Shown here in pieces: positions 36,739 to 48,579 of a stretch of DNA of 64,000 bases. A program made the position numbers and the translations under genes. The stretch covers positions 11,720,001 to 11,784,000 of the forward strand of contig NC_088314.1 of the NCBI RefSeq assembly GCF_910592395.1. The letters run 5' to 3'. The notes below the pieces were generated by a model. That model was not told where the DNA came from. It did not search any database and saw nothing but the letters and a program-made list of their open reading frames with translations. This stretch comes from Lineus longissimus (Eukaryota > Nemertea > Pilidiophora > Heteronemertea > Lineidae). Numbering within the stretch: position 1 is the first letter of the stretch; the number at the start of each line of letters is the position of its first letter.

Positions 36739-37018
36739 CTGAAATTCGTTCCCCTCAACACGAGTTATGACAGCAGACACATGCCAGGAAACACCCTTTT
36801 TTCCAAACCAATCCTGCTGCGCTTCCATATATTTCGTTGGCAGAAACTTCATGGCCCAATCCATTGTTATTAGTGCCTGATGTGGTTGCAGCTCTTGAAG
36901 AATCTGAACTTTGCATCTCTCTTGGTCCTTCGCTCTCATTATATGGGATTTCAGATGCAGAACTTTTTCTCGGCCGGCTTCGAAGTCGTACTTCAGTTCT
37001 TCTAACTGCTTTTCGTAC
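36739..37018 (-). CDS. Exon 8: first catalytic-type block (MDWAMKFLP)
   Basis: Opens with an amphipathic helix (YEKQLEELKYDFEAGREKVL), then LQPHQALITMDWAMKFLP, WFGKKGVSWHV and a beta-rich end. An Asp directly after a hydrophobic strand, followed by a basic residue series, fits the first acidic residue of an RNase-H-like core. Confidence 0.65.
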
Positions 37019-38343
37019 CTACAATGAAGAGCATAACAATTATCAAAGAGAATAAAGTGAAATAGGGCCTACAAAGGCTAGATACACGTACAAGTATTAT
37101 CAATGTTTGTTCGTGTTCAGGTATCGTATGGACTATGGGTATAGTATGGACTATGGCATCATTCCATTCCAGAACATGCCACTGGTAATGGTTTATGCAA
37201 TTCTGGGATATCAAAACTACAGGGTATGAAAAGTTTAGATGAGCATAGTTTTACCACTGGTACCAGTATAGGGTCAACATTTTTGTACATTATATTCTGA
37301 AAGTTTTTTACAGTAGCAGACAGCTCAATTTACCTGTAAACCACTTCTGGGTTATCAAATGCAACTTCCATCATATCAAGCATTTCTTTCAATTCCTCAC
37401 AACGTTCACACACCAAGTCATGGTCATGGGAGCACTTGGTTTGTCCATCTGACAGAGCAAAGGTAATGCAGTGGTCTGCACACGGGTTTGCCTCTCTGAT
37501 GTGCAACCTGTAATCTGTCTTGAGATACTGGTGGAAGAACGGATCTTTTTCTTCAGGTCCTCAAGAGAAGCAGCTGGATACTCTGGAAGTGGAAGCACTT
37601 GTATTACCAAACAGTTGTGAGAAAGTAGCTAATTCCAGCAATGGTCTATCCTGAGATGAAGAGTTTAGACGGAAAGAAGTTTGATGGCACAAGAAACAGC
37701 CATGATCGTTTACCATCCTCAGTACACAAGAATGTGTTTGAATGATCACGTGTCAGCTTGACAAAAAGCTTTTTCCCTCATTACTAAGTGGTTGATAGTG
37801 TGTTTATTTCATATAGAAATTGGGCATGGCACCGCGTAAGCAAGGCTGAATCTAGATGGAGACAACATGTGCCCCTCCTGTTTTCTGCAAAATAATGATT
37901 TTTCATGCATTCCTTGGTGATTCAGCAAGGAAGAAGAGCATTATTTCAATAGAAAACCAATTTCATGCCCCCTCTATTATCAAAGTCTGGATCTGGCACT
38001 GATCAGGTTATGAAATAAAATGCCAGCTTCCCATCTGAGGATGACACAACACAATATAGTAATTGTTACTTACGAAGATCACCAAGACTTTCTGCAATGG
38101 TGAAGAATGAATCAAATGCCTCCGACCCCTCAGCTGCAATGTTGTCAAGACCAGAAAGAGATTTCTGTTGGGAAGCTGCGCAAACCTGAAAAAATATGGT
38201 AAGAGAAAATGTCATTGATATCTGACAAGTTTCATTTGAACACTGTGTAGGATATAAAACATTCTATCTGCAAGTAGTGGGTTGTTTAATTTTCCACTCC
38301 TCCGCATGGCCTTTCAAAACCAGTAGTGAGAACCGGCTGAGAG

Positions 38344-38363
38344 CCCCCCCCCCCCCCCCCCCC
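38344..38363 (+). repeat. Poly-C run (20 bases)
   Basis: C-run followed by CCA/CCACC units, in an intron of the nine-exon gene. Confidence 0.95.
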
Positions 38364-41300
38364 ACCACCACCACCACCCCCTCTGGCTTAACCACTCATC
38401 AACAGCAGCCAAAATGGAATCTGTTGACCAACAACAGCCACCACTTGCAAGGCGGCTGTATGGCCATATCTACAGGGAGTTAACAGTGTGTGTTAAACTG
38501 AGCATGGTCCTTTTTAAAGGGGTGTCAACTGACTGCGTGGACACGCCCTTGATCCCAAGGCTCACATTGGTCGCAGCCCAGACTTTCCAACAATGCACCT
38601 TTTTCCATTCTCCTCAATGCATCAACAATGACACAATGACAGACTGACACGGTGTCACACCATGTGCCATTTACTGCTCATGTGTGCACGACACCCTTTT
38701 CCTGAGGTTAAGGTACAGAGTCTACCCTTCATGTACTGTGGAGTGCTACGGGTCAGGTTGTGACATTCTAGAGGGTGGTGTCGTATTAGGTTGTATTATG
38801 CATTGCAGTGGCTGTGCTGCCCTCTGTCACCCCACCAGCTGACCCAGAGCACTTCACAAGAAGCACATGCCACTTGAATTTTCACTGAAACCTCAGAGAT
38901 ACACTCACCTGAATGATTGAGTAGAGTGTGCTCCTGCTCAATGGCTCAAAGGCAACCTCTTCACAGTAGGCTTGGTAAAGCTGAATTATTCTTGATGTTA
39001 TGACTGTTCGTACAACCTTGGGGATTTCAAGCTTTTCACCGTGGCTCAATTTCACAACTTTAGTCCCGTATGCAACATCTTGTAGGAAATCTGGGCGGGA
39101 GATGAAATCTAGAAAATGGTCGACCTTCACTTCATTAAGGCGTGAACGAGTAACACCTTCAACCTCAACTGGCTGAGCCTGGCCAACCTCCCTTGCATGT
39201 TTACGGGCTTCATCTACCCTGTACTTCGTAAGACCAGGAATCATGTCCTGAAAGATCAAGAAAGTAATCGATAATTAGGATTAAGAAAGAAATGCTTTGT
39301 TTCTCAAAGTTATCTCGCTGGCCCCAGTCCGACCATGCATCATTGGTTCCATGGAATGGCCACAATGTTTCTTATTCTACAGTATTGTAAACTTACACGT
39401 CACTAAAATGACACCTTTGCTCAGCAGCATGTATGCATGTCATGGGTCCCGAGTTCACCCTGAATTCTGGCACTCAATGCAATGATAAAGATATTTAGCA
39501 GTGTGCAACTGCATGAAATGTTTAAGTGCTACCAAAATCATCTGCTCTTTATAGCTGATCCCTGTAGGATCCATCACTGCATCGTGCGGTCAACCTGTGC
39601 AGAACCCAAGAATATGTAAAATACGTTGTATGAAAAACTGTAAATTGTGCCTTGCCAGAAGACTTAGGGGTTCCATTGTAGAGGGTTGAAGAATTGAATG
39701 CCATTCCCAAATACCAGTAATACTTGCTCTTTCATAAAAGGTGCACCTTTGTGATGAACATGTGTAAATTCTTCTTCTAGCAATTTGTTTTATTCATAAC
39801 AATAGGGGCGCTATGAAGTATTTTACTCACCATTAGTTGCTCTTTGGTTCTATGTGGAGCAAGAATGGACAATATCTGTCGTCTGATATACCATGACGAG
39901 GCATCATTATAGCATTTCACCACAACCTTGTCCAGTTCATCAGCCATTGGAGAAGGCACTGCAGGCTGGATAAGCGACATAAGATCATTTTCTTGTCTAG
40001 GGGCTATGCAGTGCAACGTTAAAGCAACCGCTTCCCTTGCCTTCCTTTTGTAATAACGAAGAGTATTTGAGGAAGCATCATCAAGCGGCAGAAGAAGCTG
40101 TCCTGAAACTGAACTACATCCCCCTTGCTTCAGAAACTGATTGAGGAAGCCAAGATGCATATTCTTTGGCGCTGGAGTTGGGGCCCAGGACATGTCGAAT
40201 TCATGTGGTTTATCACCATTATCCAGATTATCGGAGCTGGGTGATTCTCCATTACTTGATGACAAAAGGTGACGTCCCTGAAATTAAAGCGCCGACATTT
40301 CAGTTTTTGTGAAAGACAAGTTACAATACACATAATTTCAGAAGTATACAGTCATACAGTCATGTATTCAGACAATATCGAAGGGCATATCCTCATTCAT
40401 TTTTTATATGAAGCACAAATCTGCCCTTCATTCAAAAGTGTAGATCAATCATGCTTTCTAGCTGAGAAATCTTTTCTCTGATCAATATCTCGACCTCATC
40501 CTATGCACTGAAAGAAGCAAGACATTCAATTCAATATGGTGAAAACTGGCTTAGGAAAGGCCATAGTATTAGCTTGGTTGGTAACCCAATGATGGAATCG
40601 CACAATAGCAAACAACTGCTAACGCGTAGCACATAATAGCGGGACTGACAGTAAGTACTCAAGGCCTGCTTGGAGTGCATAGGATGTAAATGTACAATGC
40701 TCCTTGACCCCTGGTATATGGATGCATGTTTTCACTGGTACATTTTATCAACCTAGCTTCATCATGATCAGACGTGGTGTTGGTAGGCACATGACCTTGG
40801 CATTTTCTTTCTTGTCACAAGTGGTCTTACCTGGATGATACATGTAGACCCAGCAGAAGAAATTGATGAATTATCATCACCTTTGCCTCCCATCTCATCA
40901 GAAACCAACTTGACTTAATGCCTGTCAGATGTTACTGGTGATCGACTCTGATGCTGGAAAAAAAATACCGAGTACATGCAACTGCGCTGTTTGCTATGAT
41001 CTTGAGCTTTATTCATTGAATACTACTAGTGGAATTGACTGAGTGGTGTTAGCGTTGGATTTGGATGAACTCTTCAGTGATTGGCTTAGCTGAATACTGA
41101 TCAGCCACAATGTAAATGTCAGTAAGGATTACTATGATTCACACTTTTCATTGAGTAAAACAATCATCTACCACTTTAGCAGTAACACTAACAGAAACGC
41201 GTCCTTATTATCAGTATCACTAGTATGCCCTGTACTGAAAGTGAAAGAACATACGATAAAATTTGACTGTGTGGTACCACCAAGAGGTCCTAAGGTAATT

Positions 41301-42164
41301 GAGACCATCATGCTACACCAAGCTCACCTCAAGGTCGATATCCACAATCACTGTACCCACTATACTGTACCCTCTGTACTAGAACATGGTAGAGGCTCAT
41401 CATAGGCGGAGGAAGTGCCAGGCTGAAAAAGCAATTGTGAACTAAAGCAAACAGTATGGACAACAATTTTTCAACATAAATGTACGTCACTGTATGTAGA
41501 GTAAACATGGCGTCTCGTCCAATCATCCCATTGCAAGTATTTCCTATTGGCATGTCCAGCCCATGTCATGAATATCACTGGTTACAATGCTGATTTTAAA
41601 TGAACCTTTACATTGTGACCTTGAAATTAATGAAAATTGAAGAAGGCATTTTTTTGACAAAATCACTCTCCTTTTATTCAAGGAAAACATTTATACTCAT
41701 TTATACAGGAACATAGCAAGCTGGGTCAGGAGCTCCTTCAGCCACTTGCTTACCTTCTGTTCCATTGAGATATTCGAAGAGGGATGAGGCCTGTGCTGTT
41801 CTTTGTCGCAGTCTTTACAAATAGCTGCAATAAATATTAGAATGAATGAACATGAGGTGCTCGAGTGTACTGTGTAGTCATCACCATGGGTGCATAGCCT
41901 ACATTGTAGGAAAGGCAATATCATGATATCAAGTGGTTTGTCGTCTGGTTGGAGGCGACAAATTTGTTGACCCTCGCTGGGACTCGACCTCAGAGGCACG
42001 ACACGAGCGATCGATTCTCCAGGTGTCTTCGAGAAAATAAATTATTTTAGAAGGCCCTTCACGACACAGGCCTTTATTAGTAGCCCAAGTGCAAGTATAG
42101 TACCGGTATATAAGAGATAGCTAATGAGCTGATGAGCGCTTCATAATCAGAGCTAGATGCTTAC

Positions 42165-42681
42165 CAGAACCAACAGGCAAAAGAACTCTCCACTTCTTGA
42201 ACACCATCCTGGATGCGCTTGCTGAAATGTCACGATCTTTTTGTGGGCGTCTGGTGGAAGTGCCTTTGTGCAGAGGATGTTTACACATTCTTGACGGAAT
42301 CCAGCAAAGGCCCAACTTGTAGCGGTGAACTGGGCATATCGTAGTGTCGCGATCTGGGGATTCAATGTCGAACACTCCTGCTCGAAGCGCAATGAGCTGC
42401 CATTCATACTCAACCACGTCACTGCATGCAATGCCCATGGTGCCAGCTTCAACATGTTCAACATGCCCACGCCTGCGCCTGCTGGATGACCGAACTTTTA
42501 GGCGGGTCAAATGCGCCTGAATATCTTTCTTGCAATGTTTCAGCCCAACTACACTAGTGTCCTTTGGATATTGGGTAAACGGACCACAATCTACTCCACA
42601 GCTTATAGCGGAAAATCCGCATTTTAATGATATCTTTGGTTTTTTGGGCTCAGGCTCGCAAGTGTCAATAATATCAGCCAT
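42165..42681 (-). CDS. Exon 1 of the nine-exon transposase-like gene
   Basis: The start chosen is the ATG at 42679-42681 (MADIIDTCEPEPKKPK); the frame stays open upstream to 42813. The exon has a cysteine-rich part (CGFSAISCGVDCG), an RRRRG basic patch and ICPVHRYKLG, CKHPLHKG, then WRVLLPVGS at the donor. The spaced Cys/His residues suggest a zinc-binding DNA-binding module. The next exon adds CKDCDKEQH, which completes the cluster. Confidence 0.65.
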
Positions 42682-43351
42682 GCTTGCTTGTGTTGTGTGA
42701 CCACCATGCAGTAAACTTGCGTGATGAATTCCATACTGGCCTTGGTGTTGCCCTGAATCACGCATTCGTGAAGGACTGCGGTATGGGGTGGGGGTGCCCT
42801 GGTGCGCAATCACCAGTAGTCCTGAGCACCTGTTGCTGCTTATGTATATTCTTCCCTGATGTTAGGAGGATTATTTAGACAGGAATAAACCAGAAGAGAC
42901 CAGAGGCCATCTTCCAAATCCATCATGGAATGCAGTGCAAAATACAAAAAGCAGCAAACACCTCGCAATATACATGCAATCACAAACTCATCTTAAGAGC
43001 GGCCAAAGATTTTATTTCTGTAACTGAAAATAGGGTCCCATATTGATCTCCTGTAGAAGTGGCGTTGCCAAACACCCTGCAAAGGGTGAGGTATACCCCG
43101 TGGAAGTAGGCTATCTTTTAACTTTTTTATGATAACGTACCCAAAACATGTGCTCTTCTGCAAAAGGGGGTGGAATCTATGATAAAACAAAAGTGTCCAA
43201 AAATTGTCCATGATGTCCCCTTTCCAATGATACCAAGCAAAGTGGATTTCTTTGTCCAGAAAGTTGTTTTTTTTAATAAAAACTTTTTGCCATTTTCATC
43301 AAAACTGTGCATTTTTTCTAATGGTTAATGCATAGAAAAAAATAGGATGAG
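42682..43351. other. Flank of the nine-exon gene, no feature
   Basis: Probably contains the 5' end of the element carrying the gene. I found no inverted match to the 33-35 kb side. Confidence 0.3.
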
Positions 43352-45001
43352 CAGTGTTCTCGCCAGGCCATTTAAACGGGGTGCTGGCGCCCCCTTTAAA
43401 TTTGATCAGTGAAAATGCGCCCCGTCTAAATTAGCCCGCCCTGTTAAATTTGCAGCCGCCCTCTTTAAATTCACCTCCGCCATACTTAAATCCAAGCCAA
43501 TAGTTACACAAACACAGCCGTAAATATCGCATATAAACATTCCGCCGTCACTCAACGATCATTATCCCACCGCAAAACGACTGCCAGCCATCTCAATTAC
43601 CCGGTACAGCAGTAGGGCCTACTACCATTACTATCCACGTGTTCCGGCAGACGACGGTCGGCCAATAACAATCACCCGTAGCTTGGCAACGAGGTCAAGG
43701 GAGTGGACAAAAGCGCACCTGTACGATCGGCTAGCGGCAGAGCGGGGCGGTTGTTTTTAATTATGTCAAAAGAGTGCTTACAGGTGTGCCGCAGGTGGAT
43801 GATAATAGCTGTCGGCGTAAAATCAGCAGTCTCTTTCAATTGATATACAGGGTACAACGGGATCAAAGAAGAAGGCCTCTACAAATTTTTAATAAAGTAA
43901 ACATTGTGCATGTATAGAAGCGTCGATCATCATCATGTCATCATGAAGAAGCACATGGCTTGCGCAGTTGGTTACTGCGCATCCGCGGGCTGCGGGATGC
44001 GCAGTTGGCTACTGCGCATCTATATTTGGCGCCGCTATCTGGTTACAAAATACCATGTGCTTTGACGATGTCGGGGTCCTGGGAGCAAGCGGGGAGGGCA
44101 AGGCCAAGGGGGATCAAAAACTTTTTTTGGAACCAGTGAATTTTTTATTCGTACAACTTCACTTTTTTATCGTATAAACTGTCTTCAGGTGGTTATTTTA
44201 TGTTGAGTGCCCGTACAAACACAACTTTTTATCTTTCCGTATAATATATGCAAGTATCAATTCGTTTCTTGTACCCCCCCCCCCCTCCTCAAGGGTAGTT
44301 AAGCTATCACCACTAATCTTTGCCGATGCTTGAGTAGTATTTATTTTTCCTTTAGTGAAAATTTGGTGAAGCTGGAAAGAATAAGGATGCTAATGTGTCG
44401 ATGTCTTGTCGAACATACAGCCTTACCCAGTAAAATTAGTCCGGTTAATTTATATGATGGTGATAACTGATATATTGTTGATGGTAATGTCTTGACGAAA
44501 GAAAAAGTAGCATTGGTGAAAAAAGGGTGATGCTTGAGTATTAAGATGTCGTTATAGGGTGATAAGGTGTCGTACCCTTGAGGAGGGGGGGTACAAGACA
44601 CGAATTGATACTTGCAATAGCGTACCCGACCGTACAGCGGTGCACAAACATCGGAAAACGTACAAAATACGGTTGAAACGTACAAGTAAACAGCCATGCG
44701 CATGTAACGGTTTGAATACTAGTATTTACGTGGATACCCTGCCATGCGTCCCTCCAGCCGACCGACGTGACGCCGCAAATTGCCGTGAAGCAAAATGTTT
44801 TGCCAACGATACTAACGCTGCAATGTCGTTTTATATCATCAGAATTAGGCCTGCAATTGCACCTCAGAGCATCTAGGTTTCAAAATTTTTCCGGGGGAGG
44901 GCCCCCGGAAACCCCCCGCCAAAAATGCGCCTGCAGGGCATATAGGAGCTGGCCTCCGGCCAGCTGCGCCCCGTTTGATTGAAATCCTGGCGAGAACACT
45001 G
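43352..45001. mobile_element. Non-autonomous hAT-like element (1.65 kb)
   Basis: Termini are inverted repeats: CAGTGTTCTCGCCAGG at 43352-43367 and its complement at 44986-45001. Adjacent subterminal words (CGGGGCGC, GCGCCCC) also agree. No transposase domain inside. No convincing 8-bp target duplication is visible, so the flanks have changed or the insertion is old. Contains a second inverted repeat pair and a TGCGCA hairpin region. Confidence 0.75.
44243..44622. mobile_element. Foldback segment nested in the hAT-like element
   Basis: The segment GCAAGTATCAATTCGT plus a C-run and CTCCTCAAGGGTA (44250-44300) is repeated inverted at 44573-44616 (CTTGAGGAGGGGGGG, ACGAATTGATACTTGC). The ~270-bp interior has no gene. 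Confidence 0.7.
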
Positions 45002-45358
45002 ATGACCTCTGTGACCTTGAAAAGTAGGTCAAATTAAAAACCCGTATGATATAAGATGTATATTTGCTATGAGTACCTACAACAAAAGTTTCATTGAAAA
45101 CAAGTCACTAATAAGCGAGATATCACACTTTTTAGATATCGACATTTGGCCCCCTGGTGGCCAAGTTGAGAATCAGATCGGACCGAAATTCAGTGTCAGA
45201 GGTCACCTGACCTAGGGGGTGCTGTGTACAAAGTTTCAAGTTCATAGCCCTAGCGGTTAGAAACGTGCCACTGTTTCTGAAACGGGATACGACGGACGAC
45301 GACGACGCCGCCGCCGACGGACACAGCGCTATCGTATAGACTCCCCTTACGGTGAACC
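45002..45358 (+). repeat. AGGTCA-type monomer with small-element 3' end
   Basis: Starts with the TGACCT cluster directly after the hAT-like element and ends in a GAC/GCC-rich tract and TACGGTGAACC before an A-run, like the end of 25076-28072. Confidence 0.75.
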
Positions 45359-45640
45359 AAAAAGGAGAGAGAGTTGGCTTGGCCGTGAACAGACATCCAC
45401 CATCATCCACGAAAATAAGACTAAGAGATTATATTATATTCATCATCATGACACAAATTCGGCTGTGGATCTTAGTTCTTGCATCTCATAACACCACTCA
45501 ACCCCACATACACCTAGAAAGGGCAAGCCTTCCACTTGCAACGCGTACCTATTTGCTCTGTAACCATAAGTTCAATGGCCTACTCGGGAAAAAATCTCAA
45601 ATGTAGCTGGAGGGATCAAAGCACTGGCTGGTGGAGGTGA
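45359..45640. other. Short unassigned stretch
   Basis: No gene recognised. Confidence 0.3.
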
Positions 45641-46657
45641 TGCACTACCATACCTGCCAACCCTAACTTTTGCCAAGTAGTATTTCTACCTTGATTTATA
45701 GTATTTTGAGGGTCAGAAAGAGTATTTTTCTAGAGGGGGTAGGAGGTGATCAAATATGCTCAAAATCATCCGAAATACAGCTTGTACAGCCCTTAAATCG
45801 GACACAAATCCTGGCACAGTGTTTTCTCCCTTGGGTCTTGTGATAACATTTTGACAAGTGTACTCGACTACGGGCCCTGCAGTGGGATATCTGAACTGAA
45901 AATACTACTGCTGTAGCAATACATGTGGCATATTCCATCTCATCTCAACCAGTCGTGCCATCTGTCCGACTCAGATTTTAAGCGTACTTATGCTGTAGGT
46001 AGGCTTCCATGTGAAACTCAAAAAGCCCAAATATTTCTCGCCAACTCCTACTACGAAGGGAGTTATGGCCCCTTGTTGCCAATGGCAACGAAAGTGCCAC
46101 GCCCACCTTGAAAAACACAAAAATCGTTATTACTCCGCAACTAGAAACGCTACAACATCCCAAATTGGTGTCCTGGAGTATTTTTTCATGCAGATTCTAA
46201 ATCTGCAAACAGAATTTTTCTGTCATTAATATTTTCGGAATTATCTGTCAGTAACCCTTTATTTTAGGCCCTTTTTAAGACCCTTTGAAGTCAATGAGGG
46301 TCAAAATATTTTTTTTTCATTTTTGGGGTGTAGATGTCTTTTTGCATAGACTTAATCACATCAGAAAATAGACTCGGTGTTTTTCTTTATTTCTGAGATA
46401 TTACGTCATTTGTAGAGTCTTGTATATCGTAGTGCATATACATGTACTAATCACCTACATATACATACCGGTATGTATAAGTTCGATTACACATTCTGCC
46501 TGTCAGAGAATATAAAGAGCGAGCCACAGAAACCTCAACCTGTACTCCAGATGCTAACAATTCAAGTTAGAAGCCCTAACTTACAGGTGTCTACAGTATT
46601 TCTAGATGTGAAATGCATGGAAAATAACTAGGCATAAGAGGTTTGCATTTTGCCTGT

Positions 46658-47233
46658 TCAGTTCAGATTCCTCTCGACGAACTCATTAAAACACTGACCA
46701 ATCTTTGAAAGTGTTTCATCACTCAGTCTGTACCACAGTTTAGCCGCTGTGGTTGGGGTTGGATCAGGAACAACACAAAGTATATTCACAACTGGAACGT
46801 CAACTTCATACAAGGCACGTGGCCAATACAGAATACTATTGTAACCTTTCCGTTTATGCATGAAATTAACTCTTACATCACAGTATTCATCTGACCTAGC
46901 CAAAATGCACCCAACAAACCACTTGTCATCAAACACAGATGCAACATATTGCCCTGGTGTCAAATCATTCGGATCTGGATTGCTACTGCGTTCAGTACTT
47001 GACCCAACTTTCACACGGGTGCTAAGACTAGAACTATCCTCAGATAATCGTGACATCTTTAATTCGTAGTGTGACACAGGGACAAATCTGTGATGGCTCC
47101 TAGTGCCGGCCACAGTTTTAGCTGATGTCATCCTTGTCTCCAGCAACAGTCCATGTGCTGCAATATCCTTCTTTGAAACATACAACATTTTTATCCCTGC
47201 TATGTTTTCATCAGCCCACTTAAAAAGGGTCAA
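46658..47233 (-). CDS. 191-residue ORF in the left palindrome arm (transposase C-terminal piece)
   Basis: The protein opens LFKWADENIAGIKMLYVSKK, has RSHHRFVPVSHYELKM in the middle, and a C-terminal beta-rich module with WFVGCI, YCDVRVNFM, YWPRALYEVDV and CVVPDP. The module matches in order the C-terminal part of the transposase at 59.9-61.0 kb (KLFVVTTED; FYIGRLIDI; VKIKFLE; DWPRRDDIL). By this comparison it lacks the catalytic blocks and is only the last third of such a protein. The two arms differ at two residues (Tyr/Ser after KRKG; Thr/Ile after PTPT). The start codon is the first ATG after the centre; whether it is expressed is unknown. Confidence 0.6.
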   Translation of the reverse strand: MTLFKWADENIAGIKMLYVSKKDIAAHGLLLETRMTSAKTVAGTRSHHRFVPVSHYELKMSRLSEDSSSLSTRVKVGSSTERSSNPDPNDLTPGQYVASVFDDKWFVGCILARSDEYCDVRVNFMHKRKGYNSILYWPRALYEVDVPVVNILCVVPDPTPTTAAKLWYRLSDETLSKIGQCFNEFVERNLN

Positions 47234-47268
47234 CGGATCAAGGATGTGGCCATGCTCTCCTTGATCCG

Positions 47269-47844
47269 TTGACCCTTTTTAAGTGGGCTGATGAAAACAT
47301 AGCAGGGATAAAAATGTTGTATGTTTCAAAGAAGGATATTGCAGCACATGGACTGTTGCTGGAGACAAGGATGACATCAGCTAAAACTGTGGCCGGCACT
47401 AGGAGCCATCACAGATTTGTCCCTGTGTCACACTACGAATTAAAGATGTCACGATTATCTGAGGATAGTTCTAGTCTTAGCACCCGTGTGAAAGTTGGGT
47501 CAAGTACTGAACGCAGTAGCAATCCAGATCCGAATGATTTGACACCAGGGCAATATGTTGCATCTGTGTTTGATGACAAGTGGTTTGTTGGGTGCATTTT
47601 GGCTAGGTCAGATGAATACTGTGATGTAAGAGTTAATTTCATGCATAAACGGAAAGGTTCCAATAGTATTCTGTATTGGCCACGTGCCTTGTATGAAGTT
47701 GACGTTCCAGTTGTGAATATACTTTGTGTTGTTCCTGATCCAACCCCAACCATAGCGGCTAAACTGTGGTACAGACTGAGTGATGAAACACTTTCAAAGA
47801 TTGGTCAGTGTTTTAATGAGTTCGTCGAGAGGAATCTGAACTGA
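47269..47844 (+). CDS. 191-residue ORF in the right palindrome arm
   Basis: Mirror copy of the ORF at 46658-47233, diverging outward from the shared centre. Both ORFs stay open at full length despite the duplication, meaning either recent formation, gene conversion between arms, or an assembly artefact. Same domain reading as the left copy. Confidence 0.6.
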   Translation: MTLFKWADENIAGIKMLYVSKKDIAAHGLLLETRMTSAKTVAGTRSHHRFVPVSHYELKMSRLSEDSSSLSTRVKVGSSTERSSNPDPNDLTPGQYVASVFDDKWFVGCILARSDEYCDVRVNFMHKRKGSNSILYWPRALYEVDVPVVNILCVVPDPTPTIAAKLWYRLSDETLSKIGQCFNEFVERNLN

Positions 47845-48579
47845 ACAGGCAAAATGCAAACCTCTTATGCCTCGTTATTTTCCATGCATTTCACATCTAG
47901 AAATACTGTAGACACCTGTAAATTAGGGCTTCTAACTTGAATTGTTAGCATCTGGAGTACAGGTTGAGGTTTCTGTGGCTCGCTCTTTATATTCTCTGTC
48001 AGGCAGAATGTGTAATCGAACTTATACATACCGGTATGTATATGTAGGTGATTAGTACATGTATATGCACTACGATATACAAGACTCTACAAATGATGTA
48101 ATATCTCAGAAATAAAGAAAAACACCTAGCCTATTTTTTGATGTGATTAAGTCTATGCAAAAAGACATCTACACCCCAAAAATGAAAAAAAAATATTTTG
48201 ACCCTCATTGACTTCAAAGGGTCTTAAAAAGGGCCTAAAATAAAGGGTTACTGACAGATAATTCCGAAAATATTAATGACAGAAAAATTCTGTTTTCAGA
48301 TTTAGAATCTGCATGAAAAAATACTCCAGGACACCAATTTGGGATGTTGTAGCATTTCTAGTTGCGGAGTAATAACGATTTTTGTGTTTTTCAAGGTGGG
48401 CTAGGCACTTTCGTTGCCATTGGCAACAAGGGGCCATAACTCCCTTCGTAGTAGGAGTTGGCGAGAAATATTTGGGCTTTTTGAGTTTCACATGGAAGCC
48501 TACCTACAGCATAAGTACGCTTAAAATCTGAGTCGGACAGGTGGCACGACTGGTTGAGATGAGATGGAATATGCCATGT

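Larger units (their letters stand above)
35192..42681 (-). pseudogene. Nine-exon transposase-like gene with three in-frame stops
   Basis: Exons on the minus strand: 42165-42681, 41754-41824, 40831-40953, 39831-40277, 38909-39247, 38074-38185, 37334-37559, 36739-37018, 35192-36433. All junctions are GT/AG and every exon length keeps one frame, giving about 1,118 codons. Order of parts: Cys/His-rich segment with KHPLHKGT; two helical regions; a Cys/His cluster (SHDHDLVCERC); ITMDWAMKFLP; FLRSDNASCYH; DFSEAQAGKDICDRKI; a C2H2 finger; and a C-terminal helix-turn-helix-like tail. MDW (codon at 36859), SDN (36302) and SEAQ (36200) are spaced like D-D-E residues of an RNase-H-fold transposase (inference). 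Stops interrupt at 40915-40917, 36077-36079 and 36014-36016. It belongs to a family I have seen as uncharacterised proteins in marine invertebrates. Terminal repeats were not found. Confidence 0.75.
45923..48579. repeat. Giant palindrome: two 1,322-bp arms, 13-bp centre
   Basis: Arm 45923-47244 is the reverse complement of 47258-48579, with equal net lengths and about 99% identity by eye. The centre is 47245-47257. Each arm holds the same 191-codon ORF pointing toward its outer end. Beyond 45923 and 48579 the sequences diverge. Confidence 0.95.

Noticed and set aside
43344-45009. 8-bp target duplication around the hAT-like MITE
   Set aside because: The flanks AGGATGAG and ATGACCTC do not match; no duplication can be claimed.
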